Notes under the pieces: model-generated
The model's input: only the letters and a program-made list of their open reading frames with translations
Told to the model about the DNA's origin: nothing
Databases searched by the model: none
Shown here: piece by piece, positions 6,104 to 15,421 of the stretch
How the letters are laid out: each line of letters opens with the position of its first letter
Numbering within the stretch: the stretch's first letter is position 1
Program-made: the position numbers and the translations under genes
Assembly (NCBI RefSeq): GCF_017876545.1
Contig: NZ_JAGIOD010000001.1
Span: 124,001 to 188,000, forward strand
Length of the DNA: 64,000 bases
Direction of reading: 5' to 3'
Source: Brachybacterium sacelli
GTDB taxonomy: Bacteria; Actinomycetota; Actinomycetes; Actinomycetales; Dermabacteraceae

Positions 6104-8575
6104 TCACTCCTCGTGGAGCTCGACCGTTCCGGTGGCGCCGTCGATCGTCACGAGCTGGCCGGTCTGCAGGCGTTCAGTGGCGCCGCGCAGGCAGATCACG
6201 GCGGGAATGCCGTACTCGCGGGCGACAGTGGGGCCGTGGGCGACGGGCGTGCCCGTCGAGGTCACGAGCCCGGCGGCGGTGAGGAACAGCGGGGTCCAGC
6301 CGGGGTCGGTGGTCGCCGCCACCAGGATCTCGCCGGGCTCCATGGTGGCTTTGCCCGGATCGGTGACCACGCGGACCCTCCCGGTCGCACGCCCGGCCGC
6401 GGCGGGGCGGCCCACCAGGTGGTGCTCGTCCTCCGTCAGTTGCGGCGCCTGCGGATCCGGCACGTTCTCGGGAATCGTGCCGTCGGACAGCAGCAGCCGC
6501 GGGACCTGCATGCGGCGGCTCTCCCGGCGATGCTCGGCGCGGCGGTCCCGGGCCAGGTCGCAGAGGTTCCGGCCGGACTCCGCCGACTCCTGCGCCTCCT
6601 GGAGCGTCACGAACATGACGTCGGCGGCCTGCTCCAGGCATCCCTGTGCGGCCAGGTCCTCGCCCAGCAGGAGCAACTGGCGGCGGATGTCCAGCAGCGG
6701 GATCACCCACACGAACTTCGGCAGCTCCCGCAGGCCTGCCAGGTCCCGCCAGCGGCGCAGAGTGAAGTGGGCGGCGCGGGCCCGCAGCGGTCGGCTCCGG
6801 GCCGCCCGCGTCACCACCTGCTCGAGGGTGCGCTCGGCGTCGTCCGCGGCGCGCGCGAATCGGGCGTCAGGGGCATCCTCGGCGGAGGTGACCCGCAGGT
6901 ACCCGGCGAGCGCGGCGAACACCGGCTCCGGATCCTCGACCCATCGGGGCACTCCGAGGTCGATCTCCCGGGCGCTGCGGTACCCGTACCGCGCGAGGAA
7001 CTCTTCGAGACCGACGTCGGGCAGATCGCCGGCGGCGTATCGGCGGGCCAGCTCGGGCGGTGAGGTCTCACGGAAGAGGTCGCCGTGCTCCCGGGCGCGA
7101 GTGGCGACCTGCCACAGCGCCAGGTCCATGGTGGTGGTGATGTTGTGCGGCATGCCGCGGCCGATCGCCGCGAGCTCCTCCGGCCGGACAGTGTCCCCGA
7201 GCAGCGCCTCGGCGAGCGGTCGCGCCGACAGGCCCATGATCAGCGGCGCCAGCAGCGGGGTCATGGCCTTGCCGAGGACGGGACCGCTCAGCTCCCGGAT
7301 CGCGGCGATGCGCGCGGTGGCCGGGAGGTCCTTGCGCAGCGGGGGTTGTCGGAGCATCGACTCCAGCACCTCCCGGGAGCGCTCCAGGGTGCGCTGCGGG
7401 GCGAGGCCCGCGGTGACTGTATCCGCGAGCAGACGGGGCATCATGGGCGCCAGGCCGCGCACCATCTGGCCGACGTCGAACATCTTCTCGCGGCGAGGGG
7501 CGAAGCGCGGGTCCTCGAGCAGCTGCTCGACGTGGCGGCGCACGTCGGCCCCGTAGACCTCCATCGCCGCGCCCACGCGGCGACGCATCCGGGGGTGGCG
7601 CAGCATCGGCGTGAGGTCCATGAACATCCGGCCTCCGATGTCGGTCAGCGCATCCATGAAGAGCCCCATCCCCATGTTCCGCCCCCACCAGTCGGCGAGC
7701 TCGGTCAGGGCGGTCATCCCCATCGGGGTGACCGGCTCGAGCAGGCCCTGCATGTGACCGACCTCGAGGTAGGCGTGCAGGTTCTCGTCGCCGCTCGTCC
7801 CCTCCTCCGGCGCCGGCAGGGGGAACAGGGTGGTGATCGCCCGGGACTGCAGCAGCCAGAGCCCGTCGTCGTCCAGGGCGAACTCGACGTCCTGCGGGGC
7901 GCCGAATGCCGCCTCCAGACGCCGACCGGCGTCCTGCAGAGCGCGCAGGTCCGGCGTGCTGAGCACACCGTGGGAGTCGGTCGGCGCCTCGCGGCCCAGC
8001 ACGTAGTGGTCGCCCTCGACGGAGCCGTCGACGATCGCCTCGCCTAGTCCCGCGGTCGCGTCGATGACGGTCTCGCCGCGGGTCCCGGTCAGCGGGTTGG
8101 CCGTGAACATCACTCCGGCGGCGCGGGGTGCGATCATCCGCTGGACGACCACGGCCATGCGGGGTCCGTCCTCCCATCCCAGCGCGTCGCGGTAGGCGGT
8201 GGCGCGGTCGCTGTGCAGGGAGGCCCAGCAGCGTTCGATCGCCTCGAGCAGGGCGTCCTCTCCCTCGATGCCCAGATACGTGTCCTGCACTCCGGCGAAG
8301 CTGGCGTCGGGGAGGTCCTCGGCGGTGGCGCTGGAGCGCACCGCGACCGCTCCCCTGCCGAGCGCACGGTAGGCCTCCAGCACGTCCTCGCGCGGGACGC
8401 GGCCGGCGCGGTGGGCGCGGGTGGTCACGCAGAACCCGGGCGGGACGCGTTCACCGTGGCGCATCATGCGGCCGAGACCCGTGCCCTTGCCGCCGACGAG
8501 GTCGAGCATCTGCGCATCGATCTGGTCGAGGGCGATGACGCTCGAGGCCCCGTCCGTCGTCTCGGTGCTGCTCAC
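6104..8575 (-). CDS. PEP synthase/rifampin phosphotransferase-like enzyme
   Basis: An 823-residue, three-part phosphotransferase. The N-terminus is a PPDK/PEP-synthase ATP-grasp domain (GGKGTGLGRM, then AVRSSATAEDLPDASFAG, QRMI...AGVMFTANP, LLQSRAIT). A long helical middle domain of about 400 residues follows, and a C-terminal swivelling phosphohistidine domain carries His780 in VAHG-P-TVAREYGIPAV. This order matches rifampin phosphotransferases and related ATP/Pi/AMP enzymes; the acceptor is unknown. The usual Ser/Thr before the phospho-His is Ala here. I chose the GTG at 8575 because AGGAGG lies 9 nt upstream; an ATG in between is out of frame. It is followed by the molybdopterin enzyme gene 90 bp downstream. 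Confidence 0.8.
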   Translation of the reverse strand: MSSTETTDGASSVIALDQIDAQMLDLVGGKGTGLGRMMRHGERVPPGFCVTTRAHRAGRVPREDVLEAYRALGRGAVAVRSSATAEDLPDASFAGVQDTYLGIEGEDALLEAIERCWASLHSDRATAYRDALGWEDGPRMAVVVQRMIAPRAAGVMFTANPLTGTRGETVIDATAGLGEAIVDGSVEGDHYVLGREAPTDSHGVLSTPDLRALQDAGRRLEAAFGAPQDVEFALDDDGLWLLQSRAITTLFPLPAPEEGTSGDENLHAYLEVGHMQGLLEPVTPMGMTALTELADWWGRNMGMGLFMDALTDIGGRMFMDLTPMLRHPRMRRRVGAAMEVYGADVRRHVEQLLEDPRFAPRREKMFDVGQMVRGLAPMMPRLLADTVTAGLAPQRTLERSREVLESMLRQPPLRKDLPATARIAAIRELSGPVLGKAMTPLLAPLIMGLSARPLAEALLGDTVRPEELAAIGRGMPHNITTTMDLALWQVATRAREHGDLFRETSPPELARRYAAGDLPDVGLEEFLARYGYRSAREIDLGVPRWVEDPEPVFAALAGYLRVTSAEDAPDARFARAADDAERTLEQVVTRAARSRPLRARAAHFTLRRWRDLAGLRELPKFVWVIPLLDIRRQLLLLGEDLAAQGCLEQAADVMFVTLQEAQESAESGRNLCDLARDRRAEHRRESRRMQVPRLLLSDGTIPENVPDPQAPQLTEDEHHLVGRPAAAGRATGRVRVVTDPGKATMEPGEILVAATTDPGWTPLFLTAAGLVTSTGTPVAHGPTVAREYGIPAVICLRGATERLQTGQLVTIDGATGTVELHEE

Positions 8576-8673
8576 GTCGCCATGCCTCCTGATCGGGTGG
8601 AGGGATCCTCTCACAGTGCCGTCGCGGCGCGACAGGCCCTGAGAGGCTCGGTGGAGCTCCCGGTCAGCGCCGT

Positions 8674-10566
8674 TCAGTCGGCGTCGCGGCGGCGGTGGTC
8701 GGTGAGGTCGACGTCGATGCCGTAGAGCTTCTGCAGGGCGCGCAGCTGGTGGTCCGGGAGGTCCGGGTCCTCGATCACCACCCGGATCGCATCGACCCGG
8801 GCCACGAGGGCGACGCGACGCGCCAGCAGCGCCAGGTCCCGCCATCCGTCCTGGGCGGCCATGACGAACCGGGCGCGGACCGCGGTGGGCGGCTCCGCGG
8901 GCCGCGCCTCCGGCAGCTCGGCGGCCGGGACGACGACGAGCTCGGCGCTGTCGGCGCTCGGATCGAGCCCGGCCGAGACGTACCGGACCCGGGTGGAGGG
9001 ACGGTTGCTCGCCCCGAGCACCGCGTAGTCGCGGGGCTCGTCCGCTGCGGCGCTCAGCTCCCCGGGCAGAGGGATCGGCGCCGCGGCGGACGGGGCGGGC
9101 GCGCCGTCGTCGGTGACCACGGCGGGCAGCTCACCGGACAGCGTGCGGGTGGTCCCGTCGAAGGCGATCACTCGGGTCAGGGCGTCCACGGGGTGCAGCA
9201 CGGGATCCAGGCGCTGCTTCGGGGCGGTCGCCCGGCGCGAGGGGTCCCCGTCGGCCGTCAGCAGCTGCCGGAACCGGGTGTCCCCGAGGGTGCCCTCGAG
9301 GTAGACGTTGGCGGCCTCCTTGAGATCGGTGACGTCCTCGAGGCGGACGCTCATCTCTACCCCGTCCTCGTGGACGGTGGCCACGAGCTCTCCGCAGGGC
9401 AGTGGTCGCGGCGCCGCGTCCTCGTCCCCGCCGGCGGCGAAAGCGCGCAGGATGCTCAGCACGGTGGGCAGGGACTTCTTCGCGACGGTGGCGTGGGCAC
9501 CGTTGAGGCGGTGCTTGGTCAGGCCAGGGACGTCGCGGGCGTACTCGATCAGCGAATAGTTCGAGTCCTGGTCGCTGTCGGTGTAGAACCAGTCGATCCG
9601 CCGCCCCTCGGCGAGATAGCGCCGCAGCAGCACGGAGGGCTGCTCGGCGTCCCACACCCGCTGATCCCGGTACAGGCCGTGGCGCAGCACCGGCTTGGCG
9701 AAGTAGTAGGGCAGGTTCATCTGTGGCACCACCAGCACCTGGCGCACGCCCGGCAGGTCCCGCGCGGTCATCGCCGCGATCGAGGCCCCCTTCGACGCGC
9801 CGAAGAACAGCATGTCCTCCTGTGCGAGCTCGTACCTCGAGAGCAGATCGGTCAGCGCGGTCGTGACCCGGTCGTGCAGGGGCCGGCCGGCGTTGTCGAA
9901 GAGCATGTAGGTCCCGGCCACTCCGTAGCGGTCCTGGAAGCAGACCATGAGGGCGTCCTCGAGGTCCTCGTCGGTGAGCGCCTTGAGGTAGCTGACCGCA
10001 TAGGAGACGCGCGAGTTGGCCGGGGGGAAGCCGGGGAAGGTGACCAGGATCCGCGAGGGATTGGCAGTGTTGCCGCGCACGGAGTAGCGCACGTCGCCGT
10101 GCTGCTCGACGTGGTAGCGCTCGTCGTAGCTGTCCTGCTCCTCGGTGGAGAAGGCTCCGCGGCCGACGTGGATCGTGTGCTTCACGGGGAGGTCGAGGGT
10201 GAAGTCCGACGGGTCGTCCGAGGTGACGATGATGTTGCGGTACTCCAGCGGCTGTCCCTCGGGCGGGGCCGAGATCTGGTTGCCGTAGACGACCCGGCCC
10301 CCCTGGAGGAGGCGGAACTCCCGGCCGTCGAACTTCTTCCAGTTCCTGATCCTCAGCCGCAGGTAGAAGGTGTGCCGCGGCAGGGTCTCGGAGGCGAGAC
10401 GTCGCAGCACCTCTCCGTGCCCGCGCTGCTCCAGCGCCGCGCGGACCCGATGAGTGCGGGGGTCGTGGGCCAGGACGCGGGCCAGCTTGCGCGAGGGCGG
10501 GCTGTACAGGGCGTCCCGGGCGGCGGCGCGGGCGCGGGTGCGGAGTGCGGCGGCGCGGAGGGTCAT
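8674..10566 (-). CDS. GASKG-motif alpha/beta-hydrolase-like protein, copy 1
   Basis: A 630-residue protein clearly paralogous along its length to the one at 57971-59896; both have G-A-S-K-G at residues 256-260 with Ser258 in a nucleophile-elbow-like position. Other shared blocks are YRNIIVTSDxPSDF, VEQHGD, LVTFPGF, SYAVSYLK, CFQDRY, VVPQMNLPYY and a DVPGLTKxRxxGxHA stretch that supplies a conserved His. The fold resembles Asp2- or XcbB/CpsF-type proteins of surface glycan export or capsule synthesis, an inference from motif and from the copy inside the polysaccharide locus. No signal peptide. The ATG at 10566 follows GAGAGGA. This copy stands alone between the PEP enzyme and tctA, about 47 kb from its sibling. 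Confidence 0.65.
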   Translation of the reverse strand: MTLRAAALRTRARAAARDALYSPPSRKLARVLAHDPRTHRVRAALEQRGHGEVLRRLASETLPRHTFYLRLRIRNWKKFDGREFRLLQGGRVVYGNQISAPPEGQPLEYRNIIVTSDDPSDFTLDLPVKHTIHVGRGAFSTEEQDSYDERYHVEQHGDVRYSVRGNTANPSRILVTFPGFPPANSRVSYAVSYLKALTDEDLEDALMVCFQDRYGVAGTYMLFDNAGRPLHDRVTTALTDLLSRYELAQEDMLFFGASKGASIAAMTARDLPGVRQVLVVPQMNLPYYFAKPVLRHGLYRDQRVWDAEQPSVLLRRYLAEGRRIDWFYTDSDQDSNYSLIEYARDVPGLTKHRLNGAHATVAKKSLPTVLSILRAFAAGGDEDAAPRPLPCGELVATVHEDGVEMSVRLEDVTDLKEAANVYLEGTLGDTRFRQLLTADGDPSRRATAPKQRLDPVLHPVDALTRVIAFDGTTRTLSGELPAVVTDDGAPAPSAAAPIPLPGELSAAADEPRDYAVLGASNRPSTRVRYVSAGLDPSADSAELVVVPAAELPEARPAEPPTAVRARFVMAAQDGWRDLALLARRVALVARVDAIRVVIEDPDLPDHQLRALQKLYGIDVDLTDHRRRDAD

Positions 10567-10728
10567 GGACGGGGGTCCTCTCGACGATCGGTACACACTA
10601 ACGATCCGACGGAGCGGAGACGTTCGGTGCCCGATCGGCGGAGGCCGTGCCCGGAGGGACAGTATCAGCGCACCCGAAGCCTCCTCCCCGCGTGAGCGCA
10701 CATCTCGTCCGGGACCCGGACGTCTCTC

Positions 10729-12225
10729 TCAGCGCGCCACCTGCTCCGGTTCGGACGCCGCCGCGCGACGCCGGCCCGTCCACCCGATCACCGCCCAGAG
10801 CAGGGCGCCCACGATCAGGACGACGAAGATCGGGCTGCCGGCGAAGACCCCGAACGAACCGTCGGATTGGAGGAGGCTCCGGCGCACGTTGGCCTCGAGC
10901 AGAGGGCCGAGCACGAAGGCGAGTGCCAGCGGCGCCACCTCGAACCCGAACTTCTTCATCACGTAGCCGAGGACGCCGAAGACGAGGGCGACCCAGATGT
11001 CGAAGACCGAATAGTTCACGCTGTACACCCCGACCACGGTCACCAGCAGGGTGAGAGGGCCGAGGAAGCGCATCGGCGCGCTCAGCAGCCGGGTGAAGAG
11101 GTGGATCAGAGGGATGTTCAGCACGAGGAGCATGAGGTTGCCGATGAACATCGAGACGATCACGCCCCAGAAGACCTCCGGATGGGTCTGGATGAGCTGG
11201 GGCCCGGGAGTGATCCCCTGGATCATGAGTGCGCCGAAGATGACGGCCATCGTCGTGTTGGCCGGGATGCCGAGGCTGAGCAGCGGGATGAAGGACGCGT
11301 TCGCTGCCGCGTTGTTCGCGGTCTCCGGCCCGGCGACACCCTCGATCGCCCCGGTCCCGAACTTCTCCGGGTGCTTCGAGACGCGCTTCTCGACGCCATA
11401 GGACGCCATGGAGGCGATCGTCGCGCCGCCGCCCGGGAGGATGCCGAGGAGGAACCCGATGACCGAGCCCCGCGCGAACGGGCCCGTGGAGGTTCTCATC
11501 TCCCGTCGGTTCGGGAGCACCCGGCCGTAGCCCAGCGACTGCGGAGGATTGCGCTTGGATTCCTCGATCGTGTGCAACAGCTCGCCGATCCCGAACAGGC
11601 CCATGGCGACCGCCGTGAACTCGATGCCGCCCGCGAGGGCGGGGACCCCCAGGGTGAATCGGCTCGTCCCGTCGATCGGGTCGGTCCCGATGGTGGCCAG
11701 CAGCAGCCCGACGCAGGCCACCACGACCCCGCGCAGCATCCCGCCGTTGGCCAGGTAGGCGACCAGGACGATCCCGACCAGGGCGAGCAGTGCGTACTCC
11801 GCGGGACCGAATCCGAGAGCCAGCCGCGCGATGGGGGCGGCGAGGAAGAGCAGCCCGGCGATCGCGATCGTCCCACCGACGAAGGACCCGATGGCCGAGA
11901 CCCCGAGGGCCACGCCTCCCTGGCCCTTGCGCGCCATCTGGTAGCCGTCGAAGGTGGTGACGATGGTCGTCGCCTCGCCGGGGATCTTCAGCAGCACCGA
12001 CGTGATCGTGCCGCCGTAGGCCGATCCGTAGAAGATCCCGGCGAGCATGATGATCGCGGATTCCGGCGGCATCGCGAAGGTGATGGGAAGCAGGAGGGCG
12101 ATCGTCCCGGCCGATCCGAGCCCGGGCAGGACGCCGATCAGGTTTCCGACCAGCACTCCTACGAAGACGATCAGCAGGTTCTGGAACGTGAGGGCCGTCG
12201 ACAGCCCCAGCAGGAACTCTTCCAT
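10729..12225 (-). CDS. tctA: TctA-type large permease of a tripartite tricarboxylate transporter
   Basis: A 498-residue polytopic membrane protein (about 11-12 hydrophobic segments) of the TctA family, the main channel of sodium- or proton-driven TTT carboxylate importers. The family hallmarks near the N-terminus are present: GVLPGLGSAGTIALLLP, then YGSAYGGTITSVLLKIPGEATTIVTTFDGYQMAR. A second related repeat occurs mid-protein (LGILPGGGATIASMASYG...). The ATG at 12225 follows CGAGGA. It is the last gene of the sulfatase-tctC-tctB-tctA operon, 58 bp after tctB. The substrate should be an anionic organic compound; the sulfatase in front suggests a sulfated one. Confidence 0.93.
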   Translation of the reverse strand: MEEFLLGLSTALTFQNLLIVFVGVLVGNLIGVLPGLGSAGTIALLLPITFAMPPESAIIMLAGIFYGSAYGGTITSVLLKIPGEATTIVTTFDGYQMARKGQGGVALGVSAIGSFVGGTIAIAGLLFLAAPIARLALGFGPAEYALLALVGIVLVAYLANGGMLRGVVVACVGLLLATIGTDPIDGTSRFTLGVPALAGGIEFTAVAMGLFGIGELLHTIEESKRNPPQSLGYGRVLPNRREMRTSTGPFARGSVIGFLLGILPGGGATIASMASYGVEKRVSKHPEKFGTGAIEGVAGPETANNAAANASFIPLLSLGIPANTTMAVIFGALMIQGITPGPQLIQTHPEVFWGVIVSMFIGNLMLLVLNIPLIHLFTRLLSAPMRFLGPLTLLVTVVGVYSVNYSVFDIWVALVFGVLGYVMKKFGFEVAPLALAFVLGPLLEANVRRSLLQSDGSFGVFAGSPIFVVLIVGALLWAVIGWTGRRRAAASEPEQVAR

Positions 12226-12283
12226 CAGCGTGTCCTCGAATTCTTGGTGTTCATGGCTGGTTCGAGCGGGTCCGGAGCGCGGG

Positions 12284-12775
12284 CTACAGCGGGGTCGAGA
12301 CGCCGAGGACCACGAAGAACAGCACCCACGCGGCGGCCGTGGCGAGCACGCACGTCACGGCGATCGGCAGTGGTCTCCGGGCGCCGGCGGCGAGCTGGCA
12401 GCCGGCCATCAGCACGAGAGCGGCAGGGACGAAGTGCACGTGCTGGAAGAGCAGGATGAACGCGATGATCGAGGCGATCGCGATCACCGCATCGACCTGC
12501 TCCCGGCCGAAGGCGCCCTCCTTCCCGTCACGGTTGAACCCGAGGAACACCGCGGCACCGAGGGTGAGCGCACCTCCCAGCGCCACCGGCCACAGGCCGG
12601 CCCCGGGCCGGTCGAGGGAGCCGACGTCGAAGGTGATCGCCCAGATGATCGCGCCGATTCCGACGAGGGCCAGCACGCCGGCCCCGATCGGCTTGAGCGC
12701 CTTCTGTCGGGCCGACGGGGGCGCCTCGGCCTCCGTCGGCCCGGTCGGCTCCTGCGAGGGATGTTCCGTGTCCAT
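12284..12775 (-). CDS. tctB: TctB-type small permease
   Basis: A 163-residue membrane protein with an acidic, Pro-rich cytoplasmic N-terminus and four hydrophobic helices (GVLALVGIGAIIW, LGGALTLGAAVFL, AVIAIASIIAFILLF, VLATAAAWVLFFVVL), the usual layout of the small TctB subunit. Sequence similarity within this family is low, so the call rests on topology and on its position between tctC and tctA. I start it at the ATG at 12775, which has AGGAGA upstream; the longer frame would run into tctC. Confidence 0.88.
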   Translation of the reverse strand: MDTEHPSQEPTGPTEAEAPPSARQKALKPIGAGVLALVGIGAIIWAITFDVGSLDRPGAGLWPVALGGALTLGAAVFLGFNRDGKEGAFGREQVDAVIAIASIIAFILLFQHVHFVPAALVLMAGCQLAAGARRPLPIAVTCVLATAAAWVLFFVVLGVSTPL

Positions 12776-12812
12776 GACGTGCTCTCCTGGCACAGCGTTC
12801 GCCGGCGCCCGG

Positions 12813-13796
12813 TCAACCATCGATGATCCCGAGCTCTGCGAAGGTCGTCGCATTCTCGTCGTGCTCGGCCTGGAGCTTCCCGATCAGCTCATCGGCGGGG
12901 ACCTCGGACGGTTCCGAGTTCAGGTTCGAGAGGGTGGAGGCGACGGAATCCGAGCCCCGGGCCTCCTCGAAGGAGCTCTGGAGGTGGGCGGCTGCGTCGT
13001 CGGGGATCTCGGCGTTCGCGTAGACCGCCTTCCACACGGAGCGCTCGACGTCGACGCCCTGTTCAGCAGCGGTGGGCACCTCGGGCAGCGACTCCAGCCT
13101 CTCGGGGCCGAAGACGGCGAGCGCCGTGAGGTCGCCGGACTCGAGGTACTGCATCGCCTCACCCGGGTGGACCGCGACGGCGTCCACCTGGTCGCCGAGG
13201 AGGGCGGTGATCGCGGGGGCGGAGCCGTCGAAGGGGATCCCTTCGGCCTCCTGGTCCAGCTCGGCGAAGGTCTGTGCCATCGCGAGCTGCGTGTAGCTGC
13301 CCGTCCCCGAGTTGGCGTACGTGAACCGGTGGTCCGCCGCCCCGCGCAGGTCCTCGACGCTCTTCCATGGGCCGTCGGCGTTGACGACGAGGAGGATCGG
13401 TTCCTCGTTCACCGCGGCGATCCCCCGGAAATCGGCGGGCTCGAACTGGACGTCCTGGAAGTACGGCATGGACGCGAACGGGCCGTTGGGGAGGTAGATC
13501 ACCTGGCAGGGGTCGGGTCGTTGCGTGGCCAGCTCGGTCGCGGCGACCGTGCCGTTCGCCCCGGTGGGGTTCGTGACCTCGACGCGGATGCCGTCCTGCT
13601 TGGTGACGGCATCGGCGAGCGCCCGACCAACGGTGTCGGAGCTCCCTCCGGGCGCGTACGGCACGACCATCGTGAGGGCGTCGCAGGCCGCTCCGTCCTC
13701 TCCGCCACCGCCACCGGCCTCGCAGCCGGAGACGGCGCCTCCGGCCATCACGGCCGCGACCAGCAGGATCAGGCCTCGGGATGAGTTGATGCGCAT
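12813..13796 (-). CDS. tctC: TctC/Bug-type substrate-binding lipoprotein
   Basis: A 327-residue periplasmic-type binding protein of the TctC/Bug family anchored as a lipoprotein: basic start, hydrophobic core LILLVAAVMAGGAV and lipobox V-S-G-C with Cys25. Family features are the early strand LTMVVPYAPGGSSDTVGRALA, whose loops bind carboxylate groups in Bug proteins, and the PTAAEQGVD segment. RBS AAAGGAG sits 7 nt before the ATG at 13796. It lies 52 bp after the sulfatase gene and 37 bp before tctB, and delivers substrate to TctAB. Confidence 0.92.
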   Translation of the reverse strand: MRINSSRGLILLVAAVMAGGAVSGCEAGGGGGEDGAACDALTMVVPYAPGGSSDTVGRALADAVTKQDGIRVEVTNPTGANGTVAATELATQRPDPCQVIYLPNGPFASMPYFQDVQFEPADFRGIAAVNEEPILLVVNADGPWKSVEDLRGAADHRFTYANSGTGSYTQLAMAQTFAELDQEAEGIPFDGSAPAITALLGDQVDAVAVHPGEAMQYLESGDLTALAVFGPERLESLPEVPTAAEQGVDVERSVWKAVYANAEIPDDAAAHLQSSFEEARGSDSVASTLSNLNSEPSEVPADELIGKLQAEHDENATTFAELGIIDG

Positions 13797-13848
13797 GTCG
13801 CTACTCCTTTGTCGCTGTGGTGTCATGCGGGCCGGCGGGGTAGGGCGG

Positions 13849-15282
13849 TCAGCGGAAGGACGCGGACCAGTCGGCCGTGTGCAGTTCGCTCTGAGCTCTC
13901 CATCGGGAGATCACCGTGGACAGGCGATCCCGCTGGTCGCGGAAGCCGGGGTCGTCCCAGAGGTTCGCCATCTCGTGCGGGTCCTCCCGCAGGTCGAAGA
14001 GCTGGCCGTCCTCGTGGTCGATGAATTCGACGAGCTTGAAGCGCTCGTCCCGCACCATCGTCATGAGCTCGGTCTTCTGCAGGACCATGTCCCGAGCGTG
14101 CTCGGAGAAGACGAACTCGCGTCCCGCGTACTCCTGGCCGCGCAGCGCGGGCACGAGCGACGTCGCCTCCATCCACGCCGGAGGGGTGATCCCGGCGACC
14201 TCGAGGATCGTCGGCCCCAGGTCGAACAGCGAGGTGAGCCCGTCGAGCCGGCGGTCGGCCGCCACCCCCGGGCCGGCGACCACGGCGGGCACGCGCGCAC
14301 TCGGTTCGTACATCGACCACTTCTGGATGTGCCCGTGATCGTTGAGGCAGTCACCGTGATCGGAGGTGAAGATGATGACGGTCTCCTCGAGCACGCCCCG
14401 CCGTTCGAGCGCGTCGATGATCTCGCCGACCTGCTCGTCGATCATCGTCACGTTGGCCATGTAGTGGCGACGCTGGCGGGAGACCTGTTCGGCGGTGGGG
14501 TGCTCGAGGTGCACGATGCCGTCGTGGTCGACCTCGAGGTTGTCTCGGATCAGGTCCTGGACGGCGAAGGGCTGGCTCGCCCGGTCCTCCGCGGAGTCGT
14601 GCGCGGCCGGCATCGCCATGCCGTCGTACTGCGCCAGGGCGGAGGGGGTCGGATCGTACGGCGGGTGCGGGCCCGGGAAACCGACCTGCAGGAAGAAGGG
14701 CTCCTCACCGGGATACACGTCGAGCCAGTGCGAGGCGAGACCTCCGACGAAGTTGTCGACGTGGAGGTCGTCGGGGGCCTCCCACTCGAAGGCGCCGAGC
14801 CGCTCGCCGTAGTCCTCCAGGGCCCGGTACTTCGTCGCCCTGTCCGGTTTGACGAGCCCCCGAGCACGGAAGGCCTTGTCCCATTCGTCGAGGAAGAAGG
14901 GGAGCGTGGGGTTCGAACGGTCCTTGTTCTCCACCACGTGGCGCTCATGGAACCCGACGCTCGTGGTGTACGGGTAGGTATGCATCTTGCCGACGTTGAC
15001 GCAGCGGTATCCGGAGTCGGCGAGCAGCTCGACCCAGGAGTGGCTCCAGGGATCGTTGTTCTTGAGCACCCCGGTGGTGTGCGGGTACATGCCCGTGAAC
15101 AGGCTGGCCCGCGACGGTGCGCAGGAGGGGGACGTGACGTACGTACGGGTGAACGATGTCCCCGCGTGCACCAGGCGGTCGAGATTCGGAGTGATCGCGT
15201 GCTCGTGGCCGAGCGCGGCGATCGTGTCGAAGCGCTGCTGGTCGGTGATGATGAAGACGACGTTCGGACGTGCTTCGGACAT
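13849..15282 (-). CDS. Sulfatase 1 (type I, Cys-type formylglycine sulfatase)
   Basis: A 477-residue type I sulfatase of the alkaline-phosphatase superfamily. The metal-binding start (NVVFIITDQQRFD) and the catalytic signature C-A-P-S-R are intact; Cys54 is the residue to be converted to formylglycine. The second metal site appears as FTSDHGDCL. There is no signal peptide: the domain begins within ten residues of the start, so hydrolysis should take place in the cytoplasm. AGAGAGG precedes the ATG at 15282. It is the first gene of the operon with tctCBA and is transcribed divergently from the SorC-type regulator. No formylglycine-generating enzyme gene is in the window. Substrate unknown, presumably imported by TctABC. 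Confidence 0.92.
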   Translation of the reverse strand: MSEARPNVVFIITDQQRFDTIAALGHEHAITPNLDRLVHAGTSFTRTYVTSPSCAPSRASLFTGMYPHTTGVLKNNDPWSHSWVELLADSGYRCVNVGKMHTYPYTTSVGFHERHVVENKDRSNPTLPFFLDEWDKAFRARGLVKPDRATKYRALEDYGERLGAFEWEAPDDLHVDNFVGGLASHWLDVYPGEEPFFLQVGFPGPHPPYDPTPSALAQYDGMAMPAAHDSAEDRASQPFAVQDLIRDNLEVDHDGIVHLEHPTAEQVSRQRRHYMANVTMIDEQVGEIIDALERRGVLEETVIIFTSDHGDCLNDHGHIQKWSMYEPSARVPAVVAGPGVAADRRLDGLTSLFDLGPTILEVAGITPPAWMEATSLVPALRGQEYAGREFVFSEHARDMVLQKTELMTMVRDERFKLVEFIDHEDGQLFDLREDPHEMANLWDDPGFRDQRDRLSTVISRWRAQSELHTADWSASFR

Positions 15283-15351
15283 GGTGCCTCTCTGAACCCG
15301 GGACCTCGATGCACAGACGAGCACTACGGGTACCGCTCGAATGTTGAAGCG

Positions 15352-15380
15352 AGTGTAGGATCTCACACCGGGCCGCGCAA
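15352..15380 (-). promoter_or_regulatory. Promoter and candidate SorC operator of the sulfatase 1-tct operon
   Basis: Minus strand: TTGCGC (15380-15375), 17 bp, TACACT (15357-15352). Overlapping the -10 box is a 16-bp interrupted palindrome, GTGT-NN-GATC-NN-ACAC (15353-15368), a reasonable binding site for the divergent SorC-type regulator. The predicted 5' UTR is about 60 nt. Confidence 0.5.
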
Positions 15381-15400
15381 GCGTGCATTTTCGGACTGCT

Positions 15401-15415
15401 CACATGTGCGATAGT
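15401..15415 (+). promoter_or_regulatory. Leaderless promoter and short palindrome of the SorC-type gene
   Basis: GATAGT (15410-15415) ends 6 nt before a GTG at 15422, with no Shine-Dalgarno. The perfect 8-bp palindrome CACATGTG (15401-15408) lies just upstream and may be an autoregulatory site. Confidence 0.35.
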
Positions 15416-15421
15416 GGTGTC

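Noticed and set aside
3806..7063. Very long plus-strand open frame (over 1000 codons) opposite the molybdopterin oxidoreductase
   Set aside because: It is the low-stop antisense frame of a high-GC gene: Gly/Val/Arg/His-rich, no domain, and it crosses the boundary between two convincing minus-strand genes.
8695..10695. Long plus-strand frame opposite the GASKG protein
   Set aside because: Shadow frame; the minus-strand product has a full-length paralog elsewhere in the window, the plus-strand one does not.
13525..15414. Long plus-strand frame opposite tctC and sulfatase 1
   Set aside because: Spans two real genes and their gap, lacks any motif and would cross the sulfatase promoter.
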